NCBI GenBank assembly: GCA_024641095.1
Contig: JAHEDR010000002.1
Coordinates: 124,001-188,000, forward strand
Direction of reading: 5' to 3'
DNA: 64,000 bases
From: Rhodoluna sp.
GTDB taxonomy: Bacteria > Actinomycetota > Actinomycetes > Actinomycetales > Microbacteriaceae
Positions 1-7,709 of the stretch are shown here, in pieces (position 1 is the first letter of the stretch; every line of letters starts with the position of its first letter). The position numbers and the translations under genes are program-made. The notes beneath the pieces were generated by a model. It saw only the letters and a list, made by a program, of their open reading frames with translations. It did no database searches and had not been told where the DNA came from.

Positions 1-2
1 CA

Positions 3-896
3 CAGGGTGTTCGCCCGCTAGTGCTTGGCAGACTTGAGCGCGGTTGGGTAGTTGCATCTGAAACTGCGGCCCTAGATATTGTTGGTGCAAGTTTTGTGCG
101 CGAGGTAGAACCCGGAGAGCTAATTGCAATTGACGAAAACGGTTTGCGTTCAACTCGTTTTGCCGAGGTAAAGCGTGCGGGTTGCGTATTTGAATATGTT
201 TACCTGGCACGCCCAGACACCGCCATTAACGGCAAGAACGTTTACGACGCACGCGTTGAGATGGGCCGAACGCTTGCGCGTGAGTACCCGGTTGAAGCAG
301 ACCTAGTGATTCCAACTCCAGAATCTGGAACACCGGCTGCGATTGGTTACTCTCAGGAGTCTGGAATTCCGTTTGGTCACGGTCTAGTTAAGAACGCTTA
401 CGTGGGCCGAACATTCATTCAGCCTTCACAAACAATTCGCCAGCGCGGTATTCGTTTGAAGTTGAACCCGCTGAAAGAAGTTATTAACGGCAAGCGCATC
501 ATTGTGATTGACGACTCAATCGTGCGAGGAAACACTCAGCGTGCGCTTGTGCAAATGTTGCGCGAGGCCGGAGCTGCAGAAATTCACGTGCGAATTTCGT
601 CACCACCGATTACCTGGCCTTGCTTCTACGGCATTGACTTTGCAACCCGCGCCGAACTAATTGCCACTGGCCTTGGTGTTGAAGATGTGCGTATGTCTAT
701 TGGCGCGGACTCACTTGGCTATCTGAGCAAAGACGGCATGGTTGCCGCTACAGGCCAGCAGGAGCGCGAACTTTGCACAGCTTGTTTCACCGGTAAATAC
801 CCAATTGAATTGCCAATGGCCGACCGCCTAGGCAAGAACCTTTTGGAAAAGGGTGTGGCCACAATTCAGGGAGAGAGTGTTCACCAGCATGACTAA
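3..896 (+). CDS. purF: Amidophosphoribosyltransferase, C-terminal part (5' end outside window)
   Basis: First committed step of purine synthesis: moves the glutamine amide to PRPP to give phosphoribosylamine, in the cytosol. The reading frame is open to the left edge, so about 297 C-terminal residues are seen and the N-terminal glutaminase part is missing. The visible part holds the PRPP-binding motif VIDDSIVRG near nt 505-530. Cysteines in WPCFYG and CTACF match the [4Fe-4S] ligands of the Bacillus-type enzyme, so an iron-sulfur form is inferred. The stop overlaps the start of purM by 8 bases, so the two are translationally coupled. Confidence 0.97.
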   Translation, partial: QGVRPLVLGRLERGWVVASETAALDIVGASFVREVEPGELIAIDENGLRSTRFAEVKRAGCVFEYVYLARPDTAINGKNVYDARVEMGRTLAREYPVEADLVIPTPESGTPAAIGYSQESGIPFGHGLVKNAYVGRTFIQPSQTIRQRGIRLKLNPLKEVINGKRIIVIDDSIVRGNTQRALVQMLREAGAAEIHVRISSPPITWPCFYGIDFATRAELIATGLGVEDVRMSIGADSLGYLSKDGMVAATGQQERELCTACFTGKYPIELPMADRLGKNLLEKGVATIQGESVHQHD

Positions 897-1986
897 TGCT
901 TATGCGGCATCTGGTGTTGACACCGAAGCCGGCGATCTAGCCGTAGAACTTATGAAGCGCGCCGTTGGCGCAACACACAACGACCTTGTGATGGGTGGGC
1001 TTGGTGGCTTTGCCGGCATGATGGACGTTTCGTTTTTAAAGAAGTATGACCGCCCGCTACTTGCCACCAGCACCGATGGCGTTGGCACCAAGGTGGCAAT
1101 TGCTCAGGCGATCGACAAGCACGACACCATAGGTCAAGACCTGGTTGGAATGGTTGTTGACGACATTGTTGTTGTTGGCGCAAAGAGTTTGTTCATGACC
1201 GACTACATTGCCTGCGGCAAGGTAGTACCAGAGCGCATTGCAGATATCGTGCGCGGTATTGCCGAAGCTTGTTCATCGGTTGGTGTTGCACTGGTTGGTG
1301 GTGAGACTGCCGAACACCCAGGTCTTCTAGGTGTTGATGATTACGACGTAGCAGGTGCCGCGGTTGGTGTGGTTGATGCAGCTAAGTTGCTTGGCCCACA
1401 GAACGTGCGCGTTGGCGATGTGATTCTTGGAATGGAATCAAGCGGTTTGCACTCAAACGGTTACTCACTTGTTCGCAAGATTGTTGCCGACAGCAAACTT
1501 GATTACAACAAAAACGTTTTGGAATTTGGCACCCGCTCACTTGGCGAAGTTTTGCTTGAGCCAACCAAGCTTTACACCGGAGTTTTGAATTCACTTTTGG
1601 AATCGGAGCTTGGCAGCGCGGTTCACGCAATGAGCCACATCACCGGCGGCGGAATTGCAGCCAACATTGCTCGCGTGCTACCTCAGGGAGTTGCGGTTGA
1701 TATTCACCGTACAACCTGGACGCCAATGGAAGTTTTCCAAGTTCTTGCAAGTTGGGGCAAGTTCTCACTTGAGAGCGTTGAATCAACTTGGAACCTTGGT
1801 CTTGGTCAAGCAGTAGTTGTTGATGCTGCCAAAGCCCACGAAGTTTCTGCAGCGCTAACCAAGTTGGGTGTTCACACCTGGACTCTTGGTGAAATTGAGG
1901 CGGCACCTGCAGATTTATCAACGTACGTGCACGGCGCAAAGGGCGTTGATGGAGGCGCAGTGCGACTAGTAGGCGAGTACAAGTAA
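889..1986 (+). CDS. purM: Phosphoribosylformylglycinamidine cyclo-ligase (AIR synthetase)
   Basis: Fifth step of purine synthesis: ATP-dependent ring closure of FGAM to AIR. The 365-residue protein has the usual length and motifs: a glycine-rich GGLGGFAGM stretch near residue 38, STDGVGTK near residue 60 and GGETAEHPG near residue 137. An upstream in-frame GTG at 853 was rejected, because the ATG at 889 has a GGGAGAG ribosome binding site about 13 bases upstream and gives the family N-terminus. It overlaps purF by 8 bases. A TTG-started exporter gene follows after one base, so the three genes are probably one transcript. Confidence 0.97.
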   Translation: MTNAYAASGVDTEAGDLAVELMKRAVGATHNDLVMGGLGGFAGMMDVSFLKKYDRPLLATSTDGVGTKVAIAQAIDKHDTIGQDLVGMVVDDIVVVGAKSLFMTDYIACGKVVPERIADIVRGIAEACSSVGVALVGGETAEHPGLLGVDDYDVAGAAVGVVDAAKLLGPQNVRVGDVILGMESSGLHSNGYSLVRKIVADSKLDYNKNVLEFGTRSLGEVLLEPTKLYTGVLNSLLESELGSAVHAMSHITGGGIAANIARVLPQGVAVDIHRTTWTPMEVFQVLASWGKFSLESVESTWNLGLGQAVVVDAAKAHEVSAALTKLGVHTWTLGEIEAAPADLSTYVHGAKGVDGGAVRLVGEYK

Positions 1987-1987
1987 T

Positions 1988-3433
1988 TTGACTAAAACAA
2001 ACAATCTCTCTGAAACCAGCAAATTATCGGCAGAGAGTGTGTTGGTAATTTCAATCCTCTTGATAAGCACGTTCGTTTGTTTTCTAAATGAGACCCTGCT
2101 TGGTGTTGCACTTCCGGTAATCATGCAAGAGCTTGGCATTGCAGCCAGCGTTGGCCAATGGCTGAACACCGCTTTTATGTTGACGATGGCAATCGTGATT
2201 CCAACCACCGGTTACCTGCAGCAGCGCTTCTCTACCCGCACCCTTTATGTTGCGGCAATGAGCGCCTTTGTAATTGGCACCTTGCTTGGTGCGTTGTCAC
2301 CTAACTTTGCAATCTTGCTGATGGGTCGCGTGGTTCAGGCCGCCGGCTCAGCAGTGATGTTCCCGCTTCTAATGACCACAATCATGGACCTAGTTCCAGA
2401 GCAGTCACGCGGCCGCATCATGGGAAACATTGGAATCGTTATGTCTGTTGCTCCGGCCATGGGGCCAGCGGTATCGGGTTTGATTCTGAATTCACTTGAC
2501 TGGCGCTGGCTATTTTGGGTGATGCTGCCGATTGGTGTGATTACCGCAACTATTGGTTCAATCAAGCTTCGCGCTTCGCACACCCCAAACAAGGCATCTA
2601 TTGATGTGCTTTCTGTTTTGCTTTCGGCGCTGGCGTTTGGTGGCTTGGTTTACGGGCTTAGCTCTTTTGGTGAGGCGGCCCGCGTTGAGGTTGCAGTTTC
2701 ACCTTGGGTACCAACCGCAATTGGTGCGGCGTTTATGGCGCTGTTCGTTTGGCGTCAGATTGAACTGGCCAAAGAAGATCGCGCACTATTGAACCTAAAC
2801 ACCTTCAAGTCGGCCAACTTCCGAATTGGATTGACCTTGATGTTGGTAGCAATGGTTGTGATGTTTGGTTTTGGTATTTTGCTTCCGATCTACATTCAAG
2901 ACGGCTTGGGCCTTAATGCACTTTCAACCGGTTTGATTCTTTTGCCTGGTGGTCTGGCAATGGGTTTGCTTAGCCCAGTAATTGGTGGCCTCTACGACAA
3001 ATTTGGTGCACGCAAACTTTTGATTCCGGCATCATTATTTGTTGCTGCCGTGCTTTGGTACATGACTACCTTCAACACCAACACAAATTTCTGGACCCTG
3101 TTGATTTCTTACCTGGTGTTCATGGTTGGAATTGGTTTCTTCTTTACTCCACTGTTCTCAATGACAATGGCATCTGTTCAGCCGCAGCTTTACCCACACG
3201 CTAGTGCAACCGTAGGTTCACTGCAGCAGGTTGGTGGAGCAGCCGGTACCGCAATGTTTATTACCGCGTTCACAATCACGAGCGCAGGTTTTGCTGGCGA
3301 TGCAGTGGCAAAAGCTGAAGGCGTAACCGCCGGAACAACACAGGCATTTACCCTGGGTGCAATTATTTGGTTACTAACGCCAGTTCTTGCTTTCGCCATT
3401 TCCGAGAAGAACAGAGGCGTTCAAAAGCACTAA
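1988..3433 (+). CDS. MFS multidrug exporter, DHA2 (EmrB/QacA) family
   Basis: Proton-driven exporter of the inner membrane with 481 residues and about 14 predicted membrane segments, the DHA2 layout. The loop after TM2 to TM3 contains the MFS-type GRVVQAAGSA stretch, and segment 5 has the antiporter-like motif APAMGPAVSG. The substrate cannot be read from the sequence. It starts with TTG one base after purM, with weak purine-rich sequence inside purM as binding site, so it depends on the pur transcript. Its last 60 bases overlap the convergent DUF779 gene on the other strand, an unusually long coding overlap. Confidence 0.88.
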   Translation: MTKTNNLSETSKLSAESVLVISILLISTFVCFLNETLLGVALPVIMQELGIAASVGQWLNTAFMLTMAIVIPTTGYLQQRFSTRTLYVAAMSAFVIGTLLGALSPNFAILLMGRVVQAAGSAVMFPLLMTTIMDLVPEQSRGRIMGNIGIVMSVAPAMGPAVSGLILNSLDWRWLFWVMLPIGVITATIGSIKLRASHTPNKASIDVLSVLLSALAFGGLVYGLSSFGEAARVEVAVSPWVPTAIGAAFMALFVWRQIELAKEDRALLNLNTFKSANFRIGLTLMLVAMVVMFGFGILLPIYIQDGLGLNALSTGLILLPGGLAMGLLSPVIGGLYDKFGARKLLIPASLFVAAVLWYMTTFNTNTNFWTLLISYLVFMVGIGFFFTPLFSMTMASVQPQLYPHASATVGSLQQVGGAAGTAMFITAFTITSAGFAGDAVAKAEGVTAGTTQAFTLGAIIWLLTPVLAFAISEKNRGVQKH

Positions 3434-3838
3434 AGCATCTTCGTCGCTGAAAAGGCGAGAGCGAATAATAAAACGCATTCCCTCGGGGGTTTCAATTGAG
3501 AATCCGCCACCGCGTCCTGGCACGGTGTCGATTGTGATGTGGGTGTGTTTCCAGTATTCGAATTGCTCTAGTGAGATCCAAACTTTTATTGGTTCCGCTA
3601 TACCCTCAACGAAAAGCTCACCCAGCAATACGTCGGCACCTCCAACGCGGAATTCTCCGGCTGGGTAACACATTGGTGCAGAACCATCACAGCAACCACC
3701 AGACTGGTGAAACATTAGTGCGCCGTGAATTTTGGTGAGTTTGCGCAGCAATTCGTTGGCGGCCTCGGTGGTCTCAACCCGTGCCGGAAGCATGCCGTAA
3801 ATCGGCGTACCGGTTGATGTGCTCTCTACGGTGCTCAT
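3374..3838 (-). CDS. DUF779 family protein, partner of aldehyde dehydrogenase
   Basis: 154-residue cytosolic protein of the DUF779 family, recognised by HGALMFHQSGGCCDGSAPMC near residue 39 and the C-terminal EGMRFIIRSRLF region. The paired cysteines CC and a third in PMCYPAG suggest metal or redox chemistry, but no activity is known to me. DUF779 genes commonly sit beside AldB/ExaC-type acetaldehyde dehydrogenases, as here, 73 bases downstream of one. The start ATG at 3838 has AAGGAG 13 bases upstream. A strong inverted repeat lies in the gap to the dehydrogenase gene. The 3' end overlaps the convergent exporter gene by 60 bases. Confidence 0.88.
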   Translation of the reverse strand: MSTVESTSTGTPIYGMLPARVETTEAANELLRKLTKIHGALMFHQSGGCCDGSAPMCYPAGEFRVGGADVLLGELFVEGIAEPIKVWISLEQFEYWKHTHITIDTVPGRGGGFSIETPEGMRFIIRSRLFSDEDALVLLNASVLLGNGESKNWR

Positions 3839-3867
3839 GATTGAAAGATACTCCTTGGTGAAGTGAA

Positions 3868-3897
3868 ATGGGGGTCGACGTTGCAGCCGACCCCCAT
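3868..3897. repeat. Perfect 10-base inverted repeat between aldehyde dehydrogenase and DUF779 genes
   Basis: ATGGGGGTCG (3868-3877) and CGACCCCCAT (3888-3897) are exact inverted copies with a 10-base loop. In the minus-strand transcript this is a very stable hairpin 14 bases after the dehydrogenase stop. Only TTTCACTTC follows it, so it is a poor classic terminator and may be a partial terminator or an mRNA-stabilising element that sets the ratio of the two products. Confidence 0.7.
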
Positions 3898-3911
3898 ACC
3901 GCTTAGGCGAT

Positions 3912-5435
3912 TTAGAAGAAGCCCAACTTGCTCTCTGAGTAGCTGACCAAAAGGTTTTTGGTCTGCTGGTAGTGGTCCAGCATCATCTTGTGGTTTTCGC
4001 GACCAATACCTGATGACTTGTAACCACCAAAGGCAGCGTGTGCTGGGTAGTCATGGTAGCAGTTGGTCCACACGCGACCGGCCTGGATCTCGCGACCGGC
4101 GCGGTATGCAGTGTTGATCTTGCGAGTCCAAACACCTGAACCCAGGCCGTACAGGGTGTCGTTTGCGATTTCCATAGCTTCTTCGAAGCCATCGAACTTG
4201 GCAACAGATACCACTGGGCCAAAGATTTCTTCTTGGAAGATTCGCATACTGTTCTTGCCTTCGAAGATTGTTGGCTCAACGTAGTAACCACCCGATAGGT
4301 CGCCACCAAGGTCAGCGCGCTTTCCACCTAGAAGCAACTTGGCGCCTTCTTGCTTGCCGATTTCGATGTAGCTCAAGATCTTTTCAAGCTGGTCGTTAGA
4401 TGCCTGTGCACCAATCATGGTGTTGGTGTCTAGTGGGTTGCCTTGAATAACCTTCTTGGTGCGTTCAATAACGTCACCCAAGAACTTGTCGTAGATAGGT
4501 GCGTCAATCAATGCGCGTGACGGACAGGTACATACTTCACCCTGGTTCAACGCAAACATTGTGAAACCTTCTAGACACTTGTCGTAGAACGCGTCATTCT
4601 CTTCTGCGATGTCGCGGAAGAAAATGTTTGGTGACTTTCCACCAAGCTCAAGAGTCACCGGAATGATGTTCTCTGATGCGTACTGCATGATTAAACGACC
4701 GGTTGTGGTTTCACCGGTGAATGCAATCTTTGCAATGCGGCGGCTTGATGCAAGTGGCTTACCTGCTTCAACACCAAAACCATTGACGATGTTGACAACA
4801 CCTGGTGGAAGTAAATCACCGATTATGTCGAACAAGAACAAGATTGACGCAGGTGTCTGCTCAGCTGGCTTTAGAACAACACAGTTACCAGCGGCAAGTG
4901 CAGGAGCAAGCTTCCATACAGCCATCAAGATTGGGAAGTTCCAAGGAATAATCTGACCAACTACACCAAGTGGTTCGTGGAAGTGATATGCAACGGTGTC
5001 GTGGTTTAGCTCACCAAGTGAACCCTCTTGCGCACGAATGGCACCAGCGAAGTATCGGAAGTGATCGATTGCCAGTGGAATGTCGGCAGCCATAGTTTCG
5101 CGAACTGGCTTTCCGTTATCCCAGGTTTCAGCGACGGCAATCTTCTCTAGGTTTGCCTCCATGCGGTCGGCAATTTTATTAAGAATGATTGCACGCTCTG
5201 TTGGCGAAGTTTTGTTCCAAGTTTTTGCAGCTGCGTGTGCTGCGTCTAGTGCTTTATCGATGTCCTCTGCGTTACCGCGAGCGACCTCACAAAAAACGCG
5301 ACCCGTTACCGGAGTCACGTTTTCGAAATACTGCCCTGATGAAGGTGCGACATATTGTCCACCAATGTAGTGGTCATAGCGAGGCTTAAAGTCGGCGACG
5401 CTGCCTGCTTGACCTGGTTGTGCATAAACGGTCAT
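3912..5435 (-). CDS. NAD-dependent aldehyde dehydrogenase (AldB/ExaC-like)
   Basis: Oxidises an aldehyde, probably acetaldehyde or another short aliphatic one, to the acid with NAD(P)+. The 507-residue protein has the full family set: PWNFP with Asn166, the ELGGKSPN motif with Glu263 and the catalytic Cys302 in GEVCTCPSR. The second cysteine two residues later is typical of the AldB/ExaC branch. The ATG at 5435 is chosen over an upstream extension to 5546, because the protein then starts with the usual MTVYAQPGQ and AGAGAAAG precedes it. DUF779 lies downstream, and a NarL-type regulator is divergent, an arrangement like that of alcohol/aldehyde oxidation genes. Confidence 0.93.
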   Translation of the reverse strand: MTVYAQPGQAGSVADFKPRYDHYIGGQYVAPSSGQYFENVTPVTGRVFCEVARGNAEDIDKALDAAHAAAKTWNKTSPTERAIILNKIADRMEANLEKIAVAETWDNGKPVRETMAADIPLAIDHFRYFAGAIRAQEGSLGELNHDTVAYHFHEPLGVVGQIIPWNFPILMAVWKLAPALAAGNCVVLKPAEQTPASILFLFDIIGDLLPPGVVNIVNGFGVEAGKPLASSRRIAKIAFTGETTTGRLIMQYASENIIPVTLELGGKSPNIFFRDIAEENDAFYDKCLEGFTMFALNQGEVCTCPSRALIDAPIYDKFLGDVIERTKKVIQGNPLDTNTMIGAQASNDQLEKILSYIEIGKQEGAKLLLGGKRADLGGDLSGGYYVEPTIFEGKNSMRIFQEEIFGPVVSVAKFDGFEEAMEIANDTLYGLGSGVWTRKINTAYRAGREIQAGRVWTNCYHDYPAHAAFGGYKSSGIGRENHKMMLDHYQQTKNLLVSYSESKLGFF

Positions 5436-5562
5436 TGCTTTGCTTTCTCTTGAGGTGACCAGCATCTTTGCCGGCCAATGAGGTGAATCTACGCTTGGCT
5501 TGATTGCGGATTGGTAACGAAGGCACTGGACTAGCCGTAAGCACATCTAACGGTTAGGTAAA

Positions 5563-5584
5563 CACCTAGCCAAATGGCTAGGTG
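5563..5584. promoter_or_regulatory. Perfect palindrome over the ribosome binding site of the NarL-type regulator
   Basis: CACCTAGCCA (5563-5572) and TGGCTAGGTG (5575-5584) are exact 10-base inverted arms around AA. The right arm contains the AGGTGG used as ribosome binding site for the ATG at 5592. A further CTAGCC lies at 5531-5536. It could be an operator for the regulator itself or for the divergent dehydrogenase promoter, or an RNA hairpin that hides the binding site. Confidence 0.65.
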
Positions 5585-5591
5585 GGCGAGT

Positions 5592-6290
5592 ATGGTCAGA
5601 TTTATGGACAAAGACAGTCGCTCAGATGTACCTTTGGGGCGCCGTTCACCGATGGCGACTACCCGCGTGATGGTTGCTGATCGCAACGTGATCACGCGCG
5701 TGGGTATCCGATCAATCTTGGAGCGAAATAGCGGGATGGCGGTAGTGGCCGAGGCTACTACTTATGAGGCCGTGATTGATGGCGTGGATGAACATGGCCC
5801 CGATGTGCTGATCATTGACCTGGACCTTGGTGATGACACCACCCGCGGGCTGAAGCTTTGCGAAGAAATTGCTGATCGGTACCCGGGCACCAAGATTCTG
5901 GTGCTGGCCAATACCTTGAGCGAGATGATCGTCGTTGAGGCGCTTCGCCGCGGTGCTAATGGTTACATGTGTAAGGACGAGGTCAAGGCAGACGAATTGG
6001 GTAAAGGCGTGAAGGCTGTGCAAGACGGCGATACCGTGCTGGGTCGCGGCGTAGGTTCCCTGGTTGCCCGAGGCCTAGGTTCAACTCGTGGGGTGCACGA
6101 GCACTTGACCGATCGCGAGCTAGATGTAATTCGTGCGGTAGCCAAGGGTTTGAGTAATAAGCAGATTGCTCACGAAATATATGTTTCCGAGAGCACAGTG
6201 AAGTTTCACCTTCAGAATGCTTCAAAGAAATTGAATGCACATCGTCGTGCTGAGATTGTGCACCGAGCATCTGCGGCTGGTTTACTTTAG
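5592..6290 (+). CDS. Orphan NarL/FixJ-type response regulator with an atypical receiver
   Basis: DNA-binding regulator of 232 residues: receiver domain (about 23-140) and C-terminal LuxR-type helix-turn-helix (about 168-225, LTDRELDVIRAVAKGLSNKQ). The likely phosphoacceptor Asp76 and the conserved Lys128 are present. The usual acidic pair ADDH reads ADRN, so one metal-binding acid is arginine, and the switch Thr/Ser aligns with Ala106. No sensor kinase is near. The start is uncertain: ATG 5592 follows AGGTGG inside a palindrome; 5604 and 5652 are alternatives. It is divergent from the aldehyde dehydrogenase, which may be its target. Its stop overlaps that of the next gene by 4 bases. Confidence 0.87.
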   Translation: MVRFMDKDSRSDVPLGRRSPMATTRVMVADRNVITRVGIRSILERNSGMAVVAEATTYEAVIDGVDEHGPDVLIIDLDLGDDTTRGLKLCEEIADRYPGTKILVLANTLSEMIVVEALRRGANGYMCKDEVKADELGKGVKAVQDGDTVLGRGVGSLVARGLGSTRGVHEHLTDRELDVIRAVAKGLSNKQIAHEIYVSESTVKFHLQNASKKLNAHRRAEIVHRASAAGLL

Positions 6291-6724
6291 ATTTCTTTTT
6301 CGTAAATCACAAACTCTGATTTGGTGGCAAGGCTTGCATAAAGTTTCTGCGCAATTTCATTGTCTTTATGGGTTTGCCAAAAGAGTTTCTTTGCCCCCAG
6401 GTCGCCACCAAATTTAGCCACTGCTTCAATTAGAGCTCTTCCGGCGCCTTCGCCCCGATGGGTTGGATCTACAAACAAGTCCTCTAGACACAGCTCTTTA
6501 TTCTCAGACCAGGTGGAATGGGTAAACGATGAATGGGCGAAACCAATCAATTTTGAATCAACTTCAACTACTAGGCCATGAATATCTGGGTTGGCCGCGG
6601 TTAGGCGCTCAAAGGTTAGTTGAGTTTGGCTTTCTTCAAGAGTGTGGTTGTAAAAAACCAGGTATTGATCCCAAAGCTCACGCCACTGGGCGTAATCAGA
6701 TTTACTTAGAGGCCGAATCTTCAT
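6287..6724 (-). CDS. GNAT-family N-acetyltransferase
   Basis: 145-residue cytosolic acetyltransferase. The acetyl-CoA binding loop is seen in LFVDPTHRGEGAGRALIEAV near residue 80. The N-terminal MKIRPLSKSDYAQW is typical of the family. The acceptor is unknown. The ATG at 6724 is preferred to an extension to 6832, because the extension has no family similarity and lies across the DUF3073 gene in another frame. It still overlaps the end of that gene by 23 bases. It is last in a minus-strand run and ends in a TTAG stop-on-stop overlap with the regulator. Confidence 0.85.
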   Translation of the reverse strand: MKIRPLSKSDYAQWRELWDQYLVFYNHTLEESQTQLTFERLTAANPDIHGLVVEVDSKLIGFAHSSFTHSTWSENKELCLEDLFVDPTHRGEGAGRALIEAVAKFGGDLGAKKLFWQTHKDNEIAQKLYASLATKSEFVIYEKEI

Positions 6725-6917
6725 CAGAGTCCTCGTTGCCCTCTGAGTCATCTTCGTCGCCGTAAAGGTCAGCCCACTTATCGATGTATTCGTTTTGATC
6801 TTCATCGGTAGGGTGACCGATTTCCTTTTCAAGCGCAGTTAGATCGGTGCTTGGGCTGAAGTACTTCAGCTCGCGAGCAACCTTGGTGTGCTTTGCTTTT
6901 TGACGGCCACGACCCAT
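6702..6917 (-). CDS. DUF3073 family protein
   Basis: 71-residue small acidic protein conserved across Actinomycetota; function unknown to me. It begins with the family signature MGRGRQKAKHTKVARELKY and ends in an acidic, disordered tail rich in Asp, Glu and Ser. The basic head and acidic tail could bind nucleic acid or protein, but that is speculation. It sits 60 bases downstream of the fluoride-channel genes and overlaps the acetyltransferase gene. Confidence 0.9.
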   Translation of the reverse strand: MGRGRQKAKHTKVARELKYFSPSTDLTALEKEIGHPTDEDQNEYIDKWADLYGDEDDSEGNEDSDEDSASK

Positions 6918-6977
6918 GTCGAGCCCCCTAACGCATGCTTGAGCGCGATTAAACGCGCGGGAAATAAAAACTATTGG

Positions 6978-7343
6978 CTATTTTAGCAGGCCAGAACCCA
7001 CCAAAGCCCCTAGCCAGACTGCTGTGGATGACAGCAAAAGGGTGGCCGCAGTGTTGATTAGGCCCTGTGCAATGCGCCCGTGGCGGAAGTACTCCACGGT
7101 TTGCGAGGCATAGGAGCTGAATGTTGAAAGCCCACCGGCCAGGCCAGAAATGGTGATTACCGCTAGGCCAACCTGCATCGAAGTCTGGGCATAACCAACC
7201 ACAAACGAGGCAATCACGTTGGCAATCAAAATGCCCCAAGGCAGCACGCCCATATAACGAGACAAGAAAAGCCTCAAAACCGCACCAATACCTCCGGCTA
7301 CAGCAACGCTAATAAACAGGACAGTGTAAGCAACGAGTTCCAC
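6978..7343 (-). CDS. crcB: Fluoride channel subunit with intact pore motif (Fluc/CrcB)
   Basis: Inner-membrane fluoride exporter subunit of 121 residues with four membrane segments. Family residues are kept: Arg24 in helix 1, Asn42 in LIANVIASF, and the GGLSTFSSY motif with Phe75 and Tyr78 at the pore phenylalanine positions. It starts with GTG, sharing one base (TAGTG) with the stop of a second subunit gene just upstream. Such adjacent pairs form heterodimeric channels. The other subunit lacks the pore aromatics, so this one is likely to carry the conducting pore residues. Confidence 0.93.
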   Translation of the reverse strand: MELVAYTVLFISVAVAGGIGAVLRLFLSRYMGVLPWGILIANVIASFVVGYAQTSMQVGLAVITISGLAGGLSTFSSYASQTVEYFRHGRIAQGLINTAATLLLSSTAVWLGALVGSGLLK

Positions 7344-7705
7344 TAGCGAACCTGCTTTCTAGAAACCACGAACGCTGCCCAGTAAACGGCAAGGCCAAGA
7401 GCTAGGAACAAGAAGCCAAGTGCGTAGCTCAAGACGCCAAGCGAGGCCGACTCAAAGTAAATGACCGTGGCAACACCGCTCATGGTTGTGAAGCCACCGG
7501 CAAAACCGGTCTTCCATAAAGCACTTAGCTCACCGTTGTCGTATTTCTTGTTGGCGTTTAGCCAACCAAGCAATGCGGTACCAAGGAGGTTAACAATGAT
7601 TAGCGAGATTAGATCGCCAAGCATTGCGCCAATTGCAAAACGCATAAGTGAACCCAGGGCTCCACCCAAAAAAGTTAGGCGAATAATGCGGCCGTCGTTG
7701 AACAT
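7343..7705 (-). CDS. crcB: Fluoride channel partner subunit with degenerate pore motif (Fluc/CrcB)
   Basis: 120-residue partner of the adjacent fluoride channel subunit, with four membrane segments. Arg22 and Asn39 are kept, but the motif reads GGFTTMSGVA, so both pore phenylalanines are replaced (Met75, Val78). This fits a heterodimer in which one of the two antiparallel pores is defunct. The ATG at 7705 is chosen: it lies 4 bases after the exporter stop, and the longer frame to 7768 has no family similarity and overlaps the exporter. Confidence 0.9.
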   Translation of the reverse strand: MFNDGRIIRLTFLGGALGSLMRFAIGAMLGDLISLIIVNLLGTALLGWLNANKKYDNGELSALWKTGFAGGFTTMSGVATVIYFESASLGVLSYALGFLFLALGLAVYWAAFVVSRKQVR

Positions 7706-7709
7706 GAAA

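Noticed and set aside
5436-5546. Upstream extension of the aldehyde dehydrogenase by 37 codons
   Set aside because: Not family-like and it covers the likely promoter region; MTVYAQPGQ at 5435 is the usual start.
6943-6958. GCGCG-ATTAAA-CGCGC hairpin between crcB and DUF3073
   Set aside because: Only five pairs and no T run on the minus strand, so not convincing as a terminator or operator.
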